DNA of 42,642 nucleotides from Streptomyces sp. Lineage in GTDB: Bacteria; Actinomycetota; Actinomycetes; Streptomycetales; Streptomycetaceae. Under the pieces are notes generated by a model, which was not told the origin of the DNA, searched no databases, and worked only from the letters and a program-made list of their open reading frames with translations. The translations under genes and the position numbers were made by a program. The DNA lies in contig NZ_JAEKKT010000173.1 in NCBI RefSeq assembly GCF_019510245.1, positions 1 through 42,642 of the forward strand, given 5' to 3'. Positions 1-9,880 of this stretch are shown one piece after another. Position 1 is the first letter of the stretch; the number at the start of each line of letters is the position of its first letter.

Positions 1-1525
<1,525 letters not shown>

Positions 1526-1544
1526 GGTGATTTCCTCCAGCTGA

Positions 1545-1565
1545 CTTGAGTGGAACGGACTCAAG
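1545..1565. promoter_or_regulatory. HAIR operator 1 (HspR site)
   Basis: CTTGAGT, seven bases, ACTCAAG: a perfect match to the HspR-associated inverted repeat consensus. It covers the start side of the dnaK promoter, overlapping the -10 hexamer and ending about 20 bases before the start codon, so bound HspR should block polymerase. Confidence 0.93.
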
Positions 1566-1592
1566 TATGCATCAAGCCTCGCCCGGGGTCAA
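1564..1592 (-). promoter_or_regulatory. dnaK promoter (-35 and -10)
   Basis: On the minus strand TTGACC (1592-1587) is followed after 17 bases by CATACT (1569-1564), a good vegetative sigma-70 type promoter. It lies between the two HAIR operators, with HAIR 1 overlapping the -10. This is a motif reading, not a mapped start. Confidence 0.7.
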
Positions 1593-1596
1593 CAGA

Positions 1597-1617
1597 CCTG
1601 AGTGGAGCAGACTCAAG
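1597..1617. promoter_or_regulatory. HAIR operator 2 (HspR site)
   Basis: CCTGAGT, seven bases, ACTCAAG: 13 of 14 consensus positions. It lies just upstream of the dnaK -35 and three bases past the stop codon of the preceding MraY-like gene. Centre-to-centre distance to HAIR 1 is 52 bases, about five helical turns, which suits cooperative binding. Confidence 0.88.
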
Positions 1618-1619
1618 TC

Positions 1620-2639
1620 TTATCCGTTCCTTACACGCAAGTGCCCGCTGACCTGCGTCGATACGGCGTTCCTGGGCCCGTACACCGGCACCCGAAGGAG
1701 TAGCAGCACGATGCTGAAGGTGACGCAGGCGACGCAGGTGGCGCCGGTCCGGCCGACCCAGCCGCCGTGCACGAGCACCGCGACGAGTACCGCGGCGAAG
1801 GACGCGACGCCGAGGACCACGGTTGCCCGCTGCGAGGTGAACCCGAGCCGCCGCAGCCGGTGCGCGAGGTGGTCGGGCCCGCGCCGCAGCACCGGGCGCC
1901 CGGCGAGGAGCCGCGACAGCACGACGAGCAGGACGTCGGCGCTCGCCACGGCGGTGAGCGCGAACAGCACGCCCGCGCTGGCCGCGGGGTCGTAGCCGGA
2001 CCGGGTGACCAGCGCGGCCGCGGCCAGCACGAACCCGGTGAACAGCGAGCCGGTGGCGCCGAGGGCGATCCGCGCGGGAGCCCAGTTGTGGAGCAGGAAG
2101 CCGGTGAGCGCGGCCGCGAGCACGCTCAGCAGCACGGCGAGCCCGTCCATCACCTCGGCGGCGGCGCAGGCCCCGACCCCGAAGGCGGTCACCACCCCGA
2201 CGGTCCCGGCCAGGCCGTCCGCGTGGTCGAGCCCCTTGAAGGCGACGGCGACGAAGGCGATCCAGCCCGCGCCGAGCACCCCGCCGACGATCCCGAACTC
2301 GCCGTACGGCACCACGCACGCGGCCGCCACCGCCGTACCGAACAGCAGGAACCGCGTCTTGAGCCGCCACACGTCGGCGACCACCCCGAGCAGCGCCACG
2401 GCTCCCCCGGCGGCCACCAGCTCCCCGACGCCGGTGCCCAGCGGGGCGACCCCGGTCCAGTCGCCGGCGAACGCGACCAGGCAGGTGGCACCGACCACCG
2501 CGAGCCCGCCCAGCGCGGGCACCCGCCGGGTCCGCCGCCGGTCGACGAGCCCGAGCCGCAGGGCACACGGGCGGATCAGCGCGGCGAGGAAGGCGGCGAG
2601 CAGGAAGGCGGTGGTGGCGGCGACGATCCCGTAGAGCAC
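1620..2639 (-). CDS. MraY/WecA-like polyprenyl-phosphate sugar-phosphate transferase homologue, probably altered active site
   Basis: A 339-residue protein of about ten hydrophobic segments. It follows the MraY/WecA/TagO pattern, whose members transfer a sugar phosphate from a UDP-sugar to a polyprenyl phosphate at the inner membrane face. The central motif LDHADGLAG (137-145) keeps both acidic residues of the family D-x-x-D-G-L motif. The histidine motif HLAHRL (257-262) also fits. However, the first Asp pair reads A88-D89, and the G-D-x-G-S motif reads GATGS (194-198), so two normally important acidic residues are alanine. It is either a relative with changed chemistry or a non-catalytic membrane protein. 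A GTG start at 2639 with upstream GGA is used. The stop is 94 bases before dnaK on the same strand. Family assignment moderate, activity doubtful. Confidence 0.7.
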   Translation of the reverse strand: MLYGIVAATTAFLLAAFLAALIRPCALRLGLVDRRRTRRVPALGGLAVVGATCLVAFAGDWTGVAPLGTGVGELVAAGGAVALLGVVADVWRLKTRFLLFGTAVAAACVVPYGEFGIVGGVLGAGWIAFVAVAFKGLDHADGLAGTVGVVTAFGVGACAAAEVMDGLAVLLSVLAAALTGFLLHNWAPARIALGATGSLFTGFVLAAAALVTRSGYDPAASAGVLFALTAVASADVLLVVLSRLLAGRPVLRRGPDHLAHRLRRLGFTSQRATVVLGVASFAAVLVAVLVHGGWVGRTGATCVACVTFSIVLLLLRVPVYGPRNAVSTQVSGHLRVRNG

Positions 2640-2867
2640 GGGTCCAAATTAGACCTAAATGTAACAATTATGTACGAATAACACGATCGGGTTGGGGCGT
2701 ACCGCCCAGGCGGACCTCAGCGATCCAGATCACCCCGCACCTGGCTACAGTGCGGGTAAAGATGCGGGTAGTCTCGAACGAACTGCATAAGTTACCGCTT
2801 AGTAATTTCGGGAACCCTCTGCGAAGAGACCCGAAGAGACCACCCCTCGCAGGCCCGAGGAGCCCCC
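2640..2867. promoter_or_regulatory. Divergent promoter region, AT-rich on the left side
   Basis: This 228-base gap separates the leftward MraY-like gene from the rightward Fe-S oxidoreductase. Bases about 2643-2690 are strikingly AT-rich for this genome, as expected for promoter DNA. No operator symmetry was convincing. Confidence 0.45.
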
Positions 2868-5150
2868 ATGCAACTCGCCGCGATCATCGTGTCGCTGGTT
2901 CTGATCGTGGTTGGCGTGGCGTTGTTCGCCCGCGCCGTCCTGCAGATCTACAACTTCATGCGGCTCGGCCAGAACGTGCCCGCCGGCACCCGTACCGACG
3001 AGCCCGTCCAGCGGACCGTCACGGTGGTCAGGGAGTTCCTCGGCCACACCCGGATGAACCGCTGGGGCATCGTCGGCGTGGCGCACTGGTTCGTCGCGGT
3101 CGGCTTCTTCTCCCTCCTCCTGACGATCGTCAACGCCGTCGGCCAGCTGTTCCAGGCCGACTGGATCCTGCCGGTCATCGGCGACTGGGCGCCGTACAAC
3201 GTCTTCGTCGAATTCATCGGCACCATGACGGTGCTCGGCATCCTGGTGCTGATCGCGATCCGCCAACTGAGCAAGCCGAACCGGCCGGGCCGCAAGTCCC
3301 GCTTCGCCGGCTCCAACTTCGGCCAGGCGTACTTCGTCGAGACGGTCATCCTGATCGTCGGCGTCTGCATCTTCACGCTGCACGCGCTGGAGGGCGCACA
3401 GCACCACGTGGACTCCTACGAGGCGTCGTTCTTCATCTCGTACCCGGTGGTGTCCTGGTTCCGGGGCATGGACGTCTCCACGCTGCAGAACCTCACCTAC
3501 TTCTTCGCCGGCCTGAAGATCGCGACCTCCTTCATCTGGATGATCGTGGTCGCCCTCAAGACCGACATGGGCGTCGCCTGGCACCGCTTCCTCGCCTTCC
3601 CGAACATCTGGTTCAAGCGGAACGCGACGGGTGAGACCTCGCTGGGCGCGCTGCTCCCGATGACCTCGGGCGGCAAGCCGATCGACTTCACCGACCCGGG
3701 CGAGGACGACGTCTTCGGCGTCTCGCAGGTCGAGCAGTTCTCCTGGAAGGGCCTCCTCGACTTCTCGACCTGCACCGAGTGCGGTCGCTGCCAGTCGCAG
3801 TGCCCGGCCTGGAACACCGGCAAGCCGCTCTCCCCGAAGCTGCTGATCATGTCCCTGCGGGACAACGCGCACGCCAAGGCGCCCTACCTGCTGGCCGGCG
3901 GCGGCAAGACCGCCGAGGGCGAGGAGAAGGGCTCCGAGGAGCAGCTCGCCCAGGTGCCCGCCGCGGCCCTCGCCGAGGCCGAGCGGCCGCTGATCGGCAC
4001 CGCCGAGGAGAACGGCGTCATCGACCCGGACGTGCTGTGGTCCTGCACCACCTGCGGCGCCTGCGTCGAGCAGTGCCCGGTGGACATCGAGCACGTCGAC
4101 CACATCGTCGACATGCGCCGCTACCAGGTGATGATCGAGTCCGCGTTCCCGTCCGAGGCGGGCACGATGCTCAAGAACCTGGAGAAGAAGGGCAACCCCT
4201 GGGGCCTGGCGAAGAAGCAGCGCCTGGAGTGGCTCAAGGAGGTCGACTTCGAGGTCCCGGTCGTCGGCAAGGACATCGAGGACCTCACCGAGGTCGAGTA
4301 CCTGTACTGGGTCGGCTGCGCGGGCTCCCTCGAGGACCGCGCCAAGAAGACCACCAAGGCCTTCGCCGAGCTGCTGCACATCGCGGGCGTCAAGTTCGCG
4401 ATCATGGGCGGCGACGAGAAGTGCACCGGCGACTCCGCCCGCCGCCTGGGCAACGAGCCCCTGTTCCAGGAGCTCGGCATGGAGAACGTCATGGCGCTGA
4501 ACACGGCGTTCGGCGAGGAGCTGGACGACGACGGCAAGGTCACGGCGGAGTCGAAGAAGCCCAGGTCGGCCAAGAAGATCGTCGCCACCTGCCCGCACTG
4601 CCTCAACACCATCGGCAACGAGTACCCGCAGCTCGGCGGCGACTACGAGGTCATCCACCACACCCAGCTGCTCCAGCACCTGGTGGACGAGGGCAAGCTG
4701 GTCCCGGTCACCCCGGTCGAGGGCATCATCACGTACCACGACCCCTGCTACCTGGGCCGCCACAACAAGATCTACACGCCCCCGCGCGAGATCATCGCGA
4801 AGGTCCCGGGTCTCAGGAACGAGGAGATGCACCGCCACAAGGAGCGCGGCTTCTGCTGCGGCGCCGGCGGTGCGCGGATGTGGATGGAGGAGCGGATCGG
4901 CAAGCGCATCAACAACGAGCGCGTCGACGAGGCCCTCTCCCTCAACCCCGACATCGTCTCCACCGCCTGCCCGTTCTGCCTGGTCATGCTGACCGACTCG
5001 GTCAACGGCAAGAAGAACGAGGGCAAGGCCAAGGAGTCCGTCCAGGTGGTGGACGTGGCCCAGCTGCTCCTCGACTCGGTGAAGACCCCGGTGGACCCGG
5101 CGGGCGCCGCCGAGCAGGAGAGCGAGCCGGAGCCGGAGCCGGTGAAGTAG
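2868..5150 (+). CDS. Membrane-anchored (Fe-S) oxidoreductase, heterodisulfide-reductase-like
   Basis: This 760-residue protein combines an N-terminal membrane domain of five or so helices (about 1-240, resembling a NarI/HdrE-type haem b anchor) with a cytoplasmic iron-sulfur part. The first [4Fe-4S] motif, CTECGRCQSQCP, begins at residue 302 and the second, CTTCGACVEQCP, near 393. The C-terminal half carries two cysteine-rich CCG-type domains, with CPHC near 574 and FCCGAGG near 662, as in HdrB/HdrD and GlpC. Such proteins pass electrons between the quinone pool and a cytoplasmic partner; the actual substrate in Streptomyces is not known to me. The ATG follows AGGAG. The last 20 residues are a low-complexity Glu/Pro tail. 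A strong terminator follows. Confidence 0.9.
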   Translation: MQLAAIIVSLVLIVVGVALFARAVLQIYNFMRLGQNVPAGTRTDEPVQRTVTVVREFLGHTRMNRWGIVGVAHWFVAVGFFSLLLTIVNAVGQLFQADWILPVIGDWAPYNVFVEFIGTMTVLGILVLIAIRQLSKPNRPGRKSRFAGSNFGQAYFVETVILIVGVCIFTLHALEGAQHHVDSYEASFFISYPVVSWFRGMDVSTLQNLTYFFAGLKIATSFIWMIVVALKTDMGVAWHRFLAFPNIWFKRNATGETSLGALLPMTSGGKPIDFTDPGEDDVFGVSQVEQFSWKGLLDFSTCTECGRCQSQCPAWNTGKPLSPKLLIMSLRDNAHAKAPYLLAGGGKTAEGEEKGSEEQLAQVPAAALAEAERPLIGTAEENGVIDPDVLWSCTTCGACVEQCPVDIEHVDHIVDMRRYQVMIESAFPSEAGTMLKNLEKKGNPWGLAKKQRLEWLKEVDFEVPVVGKDIEDLTEVEYLYWVGCAGSLEDRAKKTTKAFAELLHIAGVKFAIMGGDEKCTGDSARRLGNEPLFQELGMENVMALNTAFGEELDDDGKVTAESKKPRSAKKIVATCPHCLNTIGNEYPQLGGDYEVIHHTQLLQHLVDEGKLVPVTPVEGIITYHDPCYLGRHNKIYTPPREIIAKVPGLRNEEMHRHKERGFCCGAGGARMWMEERIGKRINNERVDEALSLNPDIVSTACPFCLVMLTDSVNGKKNEGKAKESVQVVDVAQLLLDSVKTPVDPAGAAEQESEPEPEPVK

Positions 5151-5463
5151 TCCGCACGGCCGTCACGGCGCCCCGTGCCCTCACCGGGCACGGGGCGCCG
5201 TCGTGTGTGCGGGGCGGGACTGCACCAGGTGCCCCGTACGCCCGGACGCCGGCCACCGGTCGCCTTACTCGAAGCCGCGGGCTGCCGCACCGGAGCGATC
5301 GCGCCGAGCAGGTGTCGTCGTCCGGCGTCCGAGCGGCCTTCGCCTCCCGCCCGTGCGGAGGCCGGCCGGACGCGTCCGTACCCCGGACGGCCCTCTCCTG
5401 CTCGCGGGCGCGCGCCGGGGCGGTTCGGCTGGCAGGAAGGGCCGGATCGAGCGGGAGGTACGG
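5151..5463. other. Intergenic, terminator plus promoter region
   Basis: The left end holds the 15-bp hairpin listed separately. I see no convincing gene in the remainder; the open frame that spans it lacks a ribosome site and family-like sequence. Confidence 0.6.
5166..5200 (+). terminator. Strong hairpin terminator after the Fe-S oxidoreductase
   Basis: A perfect 15-bp inverted repeat (arms 5166-5180 and 5186-5200, five-base loop) lies 16 bases past the stop codon and is followed by TCGTGTGT. High-GC actinobacterial terminators often lack a long T tract. Confidence 0.9.
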
Positions 5464-6768
5464 GTGACGGAGGACAGCGCGCACGGCGGCGGTGCCGGGG
5501 ACCGGTCCGACGACGTGCGGGAACTGCGGGCCCGGGTCGCGGCCCTGGAGAGCGAACGGGCCCGGCCGCCCCGGCACCACGCCAGGTCGCTGCTCGCCGC
5601 CGTCCTGATCTTGGTGGGCTGCCTGCTCGCCCCGCTCGCCGTGGTCGCCTCGTGGGCGGCCGACCAGGTGGGTGACACCGACCGTTACGTCAGCACGGTC
5701 GCCCCGCTCGCCTCGAACGCGGACGTGCAGAACGCCGTGGCCAACCGGGCCACCGACGCCCTCATGTCCCACCTCGACCTGCCCGCCCTGCTCGCCGACG
5801 TGGCCCCCGCGGACCGGCCCCGTCTGCAGCAGGCGCTGGGCGGCAGACTCGGCGACGCGCTCGAGGGGGCCGTCCGCAGCTTCGTCCACGACAAGGCCCG
5901 CCAGGTCGCCGCGTCCGACGCGTTCCGGACCGTCTGGACCGACGCCAACCGCCGGATCCACAGCAGCCTCGACAAGGCCCTCACCGGCAGCGGCGGCGGC
6001 GCGGTGCAGCTGACGAACGACAGCGTCACCCTCGACATCGGCCCCGTCGTGGACCAGGTCAAGCAGCGCCTCGTCGACGCCGGGCTGACCCCCGCCGAGC
6101 ACATCCCCGCCGTGCACACGGACTTCACCCTGGCCAGGTCCGACCAGGTCGGCAAGGTCAAGACCTACGTACGGCTGCTGCAGCTCGCCGGGAACTGGCT
6201 GCCCGTGCTGGCCGTGCTGCTGGTCGCCGCCGGGGTACTGCTCGCGGTACGGCGGCGCCGGGCCCTGGTGGCGGGCTGCCTCGCGGTCGCCGTCACCACC
6301 GGGCTGCTCGGCATCGGGCTGCGCGTGTTCCGCGTGTTCTACCTGGACCGGCTGCCCGCCGGCGTCTCCCCGGGCGCGGCGGCCGCCGTGTACGACGCGC
6401 TGACCCACTTCCTGCGCACCGGCGTGCGCGTGGTGGTGGCCCTGGCCGTCGTCGTCGCCCTGGCCGCCTGGCTCTCCGGCCCCGGCCGGTACGCCGGGCT
6501 GGTCCGGGGCCTGTGGGCGTCCGGCATCGGCGCGGTACGGGGCACCGCCGACCGCGCCGGGCTGCGCACCGGGCCGGTCGGCCCCTTCGTCCGCCGCTTC
6601 CGCGTCTGGATCACCTGGGTCCTGGTGGCCGTGGCGGTACTGGTCTACCTCCTGTGGCCTTACCCCACCGGCTGGGTCGTGGTCGGCATCGCCCTGTGCC
6701 TGCTGTTCGCCCTGGCCGTGACGGAGTTCCTCGCCACCGAACAGCCCGCGGCCGAAGGCTGGGGGTAG
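5464..6768 (+). CDS. Integral membrane protein, conserved type of unknown function
   Basis: A 434-residue protein. It has a short acidic N-terminus with a heptad-like stretch (VRELRARVAALESER), one membrane helix at about 42-67, an extracytoplasmic region of about 180 residues rich in Asp, Ala and Leu, and then four or five further membrane helices to the C-terminus. No catalytic motif is visible. I chose the GTG at 5464 because GGGAGG lies eight bases upstream and the preceding in-frame sequence looks non-coding. The layout resembles actinobacterial membrane proteins annotated only as hypothetical. The gene stands alone: the next gene is a convergent broken binding-protein gene 18 bases away. 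Confidence 0.8.
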   Translation: MTEDSAHGGGAGDRSDDVRELRARVAALESERARPPRHHARSLLAAVLILVGCLLAPLAVVASWAADQVGDTDRYVSTVAPLASNADVQNAVANRATDALMSHLDLPALLADVAPADRPRLQQALGGRLGDALEGAVRSFVHDKARQVAASDAFRTVWTDANRRIHSSLDKALTGSGGGAVQLTNDSVTLDIGPVVDQVKQRLVDAGLTPAEHIPAVHTDFTLARSDQVGKVKTYVRLLQLAGNWLPVLAVLLVAAGVLLAVRRRRALVAGCLAVAVTTGLLGIGLRVFRVFYLDRLPAGVSPGAAAAVYDALTHFLRTGVRVVVALAVVVALAAWLSGPGRYAGLVRGLWASGIGAVRGTADRAGLRTGPVGPFVRRFRVWITWVLVAVAVLVYLLWPYPTGWVVVGIALCLLFALAVTEFLATEQPAAEGWG

Positions 6769-6786
6769 GCCGACATCACCGGCCCG

Positions 6787-7880
6787 CTACTCGAGTCCGA
6801 TCGCGGCACACGCCGACCGGTACTTCGGGGTGCAGATCTGGGCGACGGTGTAGACGCCGTCCGCGATCACCGTGTCCTTGATGTTGTCCTTCGTGAGGGC
6901 GACCACCGGGACGAGCGTCGCGGGGACGTCCTTCTCGGTCGGGCTGTCGACCTTGTCCTGGGCCAGCGCGTCGTACTGGATGTCGCGGCCCTGCACCTTG
7001 TACACCGCCATCTGCGCGGCGTCGGTGGCCTCGTCGAGGAACGACTTGTACACGGTCATGTACTGCTCGCCCGAGACGACCCGCTGCACCGCGTCCAGGT
7101 TCGCGTCCTGCCCGGTCACCGGGGGGATCGTGGTGGCGCCCGCCGCCTTGAGCGTGTCGATGACGGCGCCGGCCATGCCGTCGTTGGCCGAGTAGACGGC
7201 GGCGATGTTCTTCAGGCCCACCGCCCGGATCGCCTTCTTCATGTTCGCCCCGGCGACCGCGGGCGACCACTTGTCGGTGTCGTACTCCTCGGCGATGCGG
7301 ACCTTGTTCTTCAGCTCGCCGAGGGCGCCCTTCTTGAAACTCGCCGTGTTCGGGTCCGCGGGGTCGCCGTTCATCATGACGACCTCGCTGGTCGCCGCCC
7401 TGCCGCCGAGCGCCCCGAGGATGGCGCGGCCCTGGACCTCGCCGACGAGTTCGTTGTCGTGCGAGACGTACGCGTCGATCGGGCCCTGCGCGAGCCGGTC
7501 GTAGGCGATGACGGGGATGCCGGCGGCCTTCGCCTTCCGGACGTCCGGTGCGATGGCCTTGGCGTCTGCCGGAACTGCCGGCTCTGGGTGGCCGGGCTCG
7601 CCTCGGCGTTGGCGTAGTCGACCTTGCCCTTGCCGTGGGTGAGGGAGGCGACCTCCTTCTCGATGATGGGGCGGTCGAAGTTCTCGAACCGTGCGGTGTC
7701 CTTGTCGGGCAGCAGCAGCCCGACCGTGATGTCGTCGCCCTTCTTCGCGGACGCGGAGTCGCCGCTCCCGCCGATGCCGTCGACGACGCCGCACGCGCTG
7801 AGCGCGAGGGCGGACGCGGAGGCGGCCAGGGTGATGGCGAGGCGGGGCAGGGGGATCCCGCGGAGGATGGGAACGCTCAC
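6787..7880 (-). pseudogene. Sugar ABC transporter substrate-binding lipoprotein (XylF/RbsB-like), disrupted by a small deletion
   Basis: The N-terminal part reads from a GTG at 7880 through a signal peptide with lipobox LSAC, then typical periplasmic-binding sequence ending NAEASPATQSRQF. The homology then continues in another frame from PADAKAIAPDVRKAKAAG to the stop at 6787. The junction is at about 7570. About 14 residues normally found between these blocks (the strand before the NPADA loop) are missing, and the reading frame is shifted by one. The rest is complete, including the GQDANLDAVQRV hinge region and a Cys pair near the C-terminus. Intact members bind xylose or a similar sugar outside the membrane and deliver it to a permease. 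No permease or ATPase gene is adjacent. GGAAGG lies upstream of the start. Confidence 0.85.
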
Positions 7881-7954
7881 ATCAGGCGCCTTCCGGGTGG
7901 GGGGAGCGTCATGCGCAACCGATGGTGTGAACGAAGCAAACGCGCCGCGGCCGG

Positions 7955-7970
7955 ATACGTCAAGACGTAT
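7955..7970. promoter_or_regulatory. Candidate operator: perfect palindrome upstream of the binding-protein gene
   Basis: ATACGTC-AA-GACGTAT, two perfect 7-base arms, 75-90 bases upstream of the GTG. On the minus strand its centre contains TTGACG, which could be a -35 element, so a repressor bound here would compete with polymerase. The size and symmetry suit a LacI- or ROK-type sugar regulator, but the regulator is not identified. Confidence 0.45.
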
Positions 7971-8231
7971 GGACAACACGGCAGTTGACAGCCGCGCCGC
8001 ACGCCGCCCGACGGCACCCGATGGAAGGCCGTTCTACCAGTTCAGGCCAGCAGAGCGGGAGTTGGGAAGGGCAGAGGGGCCAGGGATCGGGGAGGGATGG
8101 CAGCCCTGGCGGGCAACGGGCCGCCCACGCCCCGGACTTCACCAGGTCTTCGCAGTTGCTACCTCGCCTTCACAGTCACCGTGCCGACCGGACGAGATCT
8201 CAAGGCATCTCAGGAAGCGCTTACGGCCGGA

Positions 8232-8274
8232 CACGGCAAACGGCCCGGGTGCGGGACCCGGGCCGTTTGCCGTG
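8232..8274 (-). terminator. Long hairpin terminator after the sedolisin gene
   Basis: A perfect 19-bp inverted repeat (arms 8232-8250 and 8256-8274, five-base loop) 16 bases beyond the sedolisin stop codon. Confidence 0.92.
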
Positions 8275-8289
8275 CGGTGGCGGTGGGTG

Positions 8290-9636
8290 TCAGGGCTTCT
8301 GCTTGACGAGGGCCGGGACGAAGCGCAGGGCGTCCACGGTGCCGACGCCGGTGGCGAGGTCGTAGCCGTTGACCGCCTTGTAGCCGGTCACGCCCTGGTA
8401 GCTGTTGTCCGTGCCGTCGTTGACGTCCACGATGCCGGTGAGCTTGGAGCGGTAGGAGGAGAGGTCGTACAGCCGCTTCTGGATGTTGCCCAGCCGGTGG
8501 CCCGCGGCCTGGTCGGCGAGGGCGACTATGCCCGCGAAGAGCGGGGTGGCCTCGCTGGTGCCGCCGCTGACGTCCCAGCCGGTGGCGGTCGGGTCGAAGC
8601 TGGAGTAGATCCAGGCGCCGCCGTCGACCGCGGCGGACATCGAGATGTCCGGGGTGCCGCGGCGGGTGCCGACCACCTTCTTCACGCCGTTCTGGAAGGA
8701 CGGGCGGGTGAACACGTGGGACTGCCCGCCGCCGCCGGAGCCGTAGTCGTTGTAGGCGCTGTCCGGCTTGACGCGGTTGCCCTTGTCGTCGAGGTGGAGC
8801 TGGGTGCCGCCGACGGAGGTGACCAACGGGTCCGAGGAGGGCCAGGAGTTGACGCGCTTCTTGTAGTACGTCTTGCCGTCCGCCTGGAGGTCGGTGGCGC
8901 CGCCGTCGCCGGAGGCGGCGAGCACGGTGACGTGCTTGCGGTTCGCGTCCTGGAAGGCGTACCGGAGCTTCTTGATGCTGGAGAAGTCGCCCTTGGCGAA
9001 GCCGGGGAAGGTGTTCTCGGTGGCGCCGAAGCTCTGGCTGATGACGTCGCCGACACCGTGGTCGATCATGTACTTCTCGGCGTTCATCATCTCCGGCAGA
9101 CCGGTGGTTCCCTCGGTCTCGGAGACGGCCGTCTCGACGACGACGATCTTCGCGGCGGGCGCCACCGCGTGCGCCATCTCGACGTCCAGGGTGGTCTCGC
9201 CGGCCCAGCCGGTCATGTCGGAGTTCTTGGGGTCGAAGGCGGGCACGTGCCCCCACTTGACGACCTTCACCTTGGTGCTGGGCAGCCCGAACTGCCTGCT
9301 GTAGACGTCGAGGTCGTGCTGGACGGTCGGCGAACCGTACGAGTCGACGATGACGATGGTGCGCCCCTTGCCCGTGACGCCCTTGCGGTAGAGGGCGTTC
9401 AGGTCGTACGCGGTGCGGTACTGGAGCGGGGTGTAGCAGTTGATCTGCCACTTGGCCTGGCACTGCGCGTCGGAGAGCGGGCTGCTCACGCGGTGCGCCA
9501 GGGTGTGCCCGACGACGGCCGGTACCGCGAGGGTGTGCGGTGCGGCGACGGGCGCGGCGGCCGTGAGCGCGGTGGCCGCGAGAGCGGCGACGGACGTGGC
9601 AGCCGCGACGCCCCGCCCGGTGCGGGCTGTCTGCAT
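8290..9636 (-). CDS. Secreted sedolisin-family (S53) serine-carboxyl peptidase
   Basis: A 448-residue exported endopeptidase. Residues 1-35 form a signal peptide. The catalytic pattern of S53 is complete: GETTLDVE supplies Glu147 and Asp151, SGDGG the oxyanion Asp244, and SGGTSEATP the nucleophile Ser361. The Asp-rich C-terminal segment GYDLATGVGTVD is like the family's terminal region. Many sedolisins have a propeptide of about 150-200 residues. Here only some 60 residues precede the catalytic domain, so this belongs to the short, prodomain-poor subgroup. I chose the ATG at 9636 (MQTART) because AGGGGG lies just before it. The upstream alternative start would add nine residues before the signal peptide. 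The gene is monocistronic with a strong terminator. Confidence 0.93.
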   Translation of the reverse strand: MQTARTGRGVAAATSVAALAATALTAAAPVAAPHTLAVPAVVGHTLAHRVSSPLSDAQCQAKWQINCYTPLQYRTAYDLNALYRKGVTGKGRTIVIVDSYGSPTVQHDLDVYSRQFGLPSTKVKVVKWGHVPAFDPKNSDMTGWAGETTLDVEMAHAVAPAAKIVVVETAVSETEGTTGLPEMMNAEKYMIDHGVGDVISQSFGATENTFPGFAKGDFSSIKKLRYAFQDANRKHVTVLAASGDGGATDLQADGKTYYKKRVNSWPSSDPLVTSVGGTQLHLDDKGNRVKPDSAYNDYGSGGGGQSHVFTRPSFQNGVKKVVGTRRGTPDISMSAAVDGGAWIYSSFDPTATGWDVSGGTSEATPLFAGIVALADQAAGHRLGNIQKRLYDLSSYRSKLTGIVDVNDGTDNSYQGVTGYKAVNGYDLATGVGTVDALRFVPALVKQKP

Positions 9637-9880
9637 GGATCCCCCTGGGGTACGGAGTCTCACGAAGTGATCTCGGAGTGGTCTTCGCGCATCCCACCGG
9701 AGGAGTCATGCACAGATCAAGTGTGTTGAACCGACAATGCCGAACCCTTTACCCTGCGTTATCCCGCGATTAGCCTTCGAGCCGTCGAGAACAGAGCTGG
9801 AACCCCGGTAGCGGTCTTTCCGTCTTCCCTCGTCGAACAGGACCTCACCCTTCCCCAACCTCTAGCAAATCGGCCGGGAC
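9637..9880. promoter_or_regulatory. Divergent intergenic region, sedolisin / PAP2 gene
   Basis: 244 bases with stretches of lower GC near 9700-9770; it must hold promoters for both flanking genes. No operator stood out. Confidence 0.4.

Larger units (their letters stand above)
7881..8289. other. Intergenic between two leftward genes
   Basis: Contains the promoter side of the binding-protein gene with a 16-bp palindrome (7955-7970) and the terminator of the sedolisin gene (8232-8274). I see no coding sequence in between. Confidence 0.55.
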
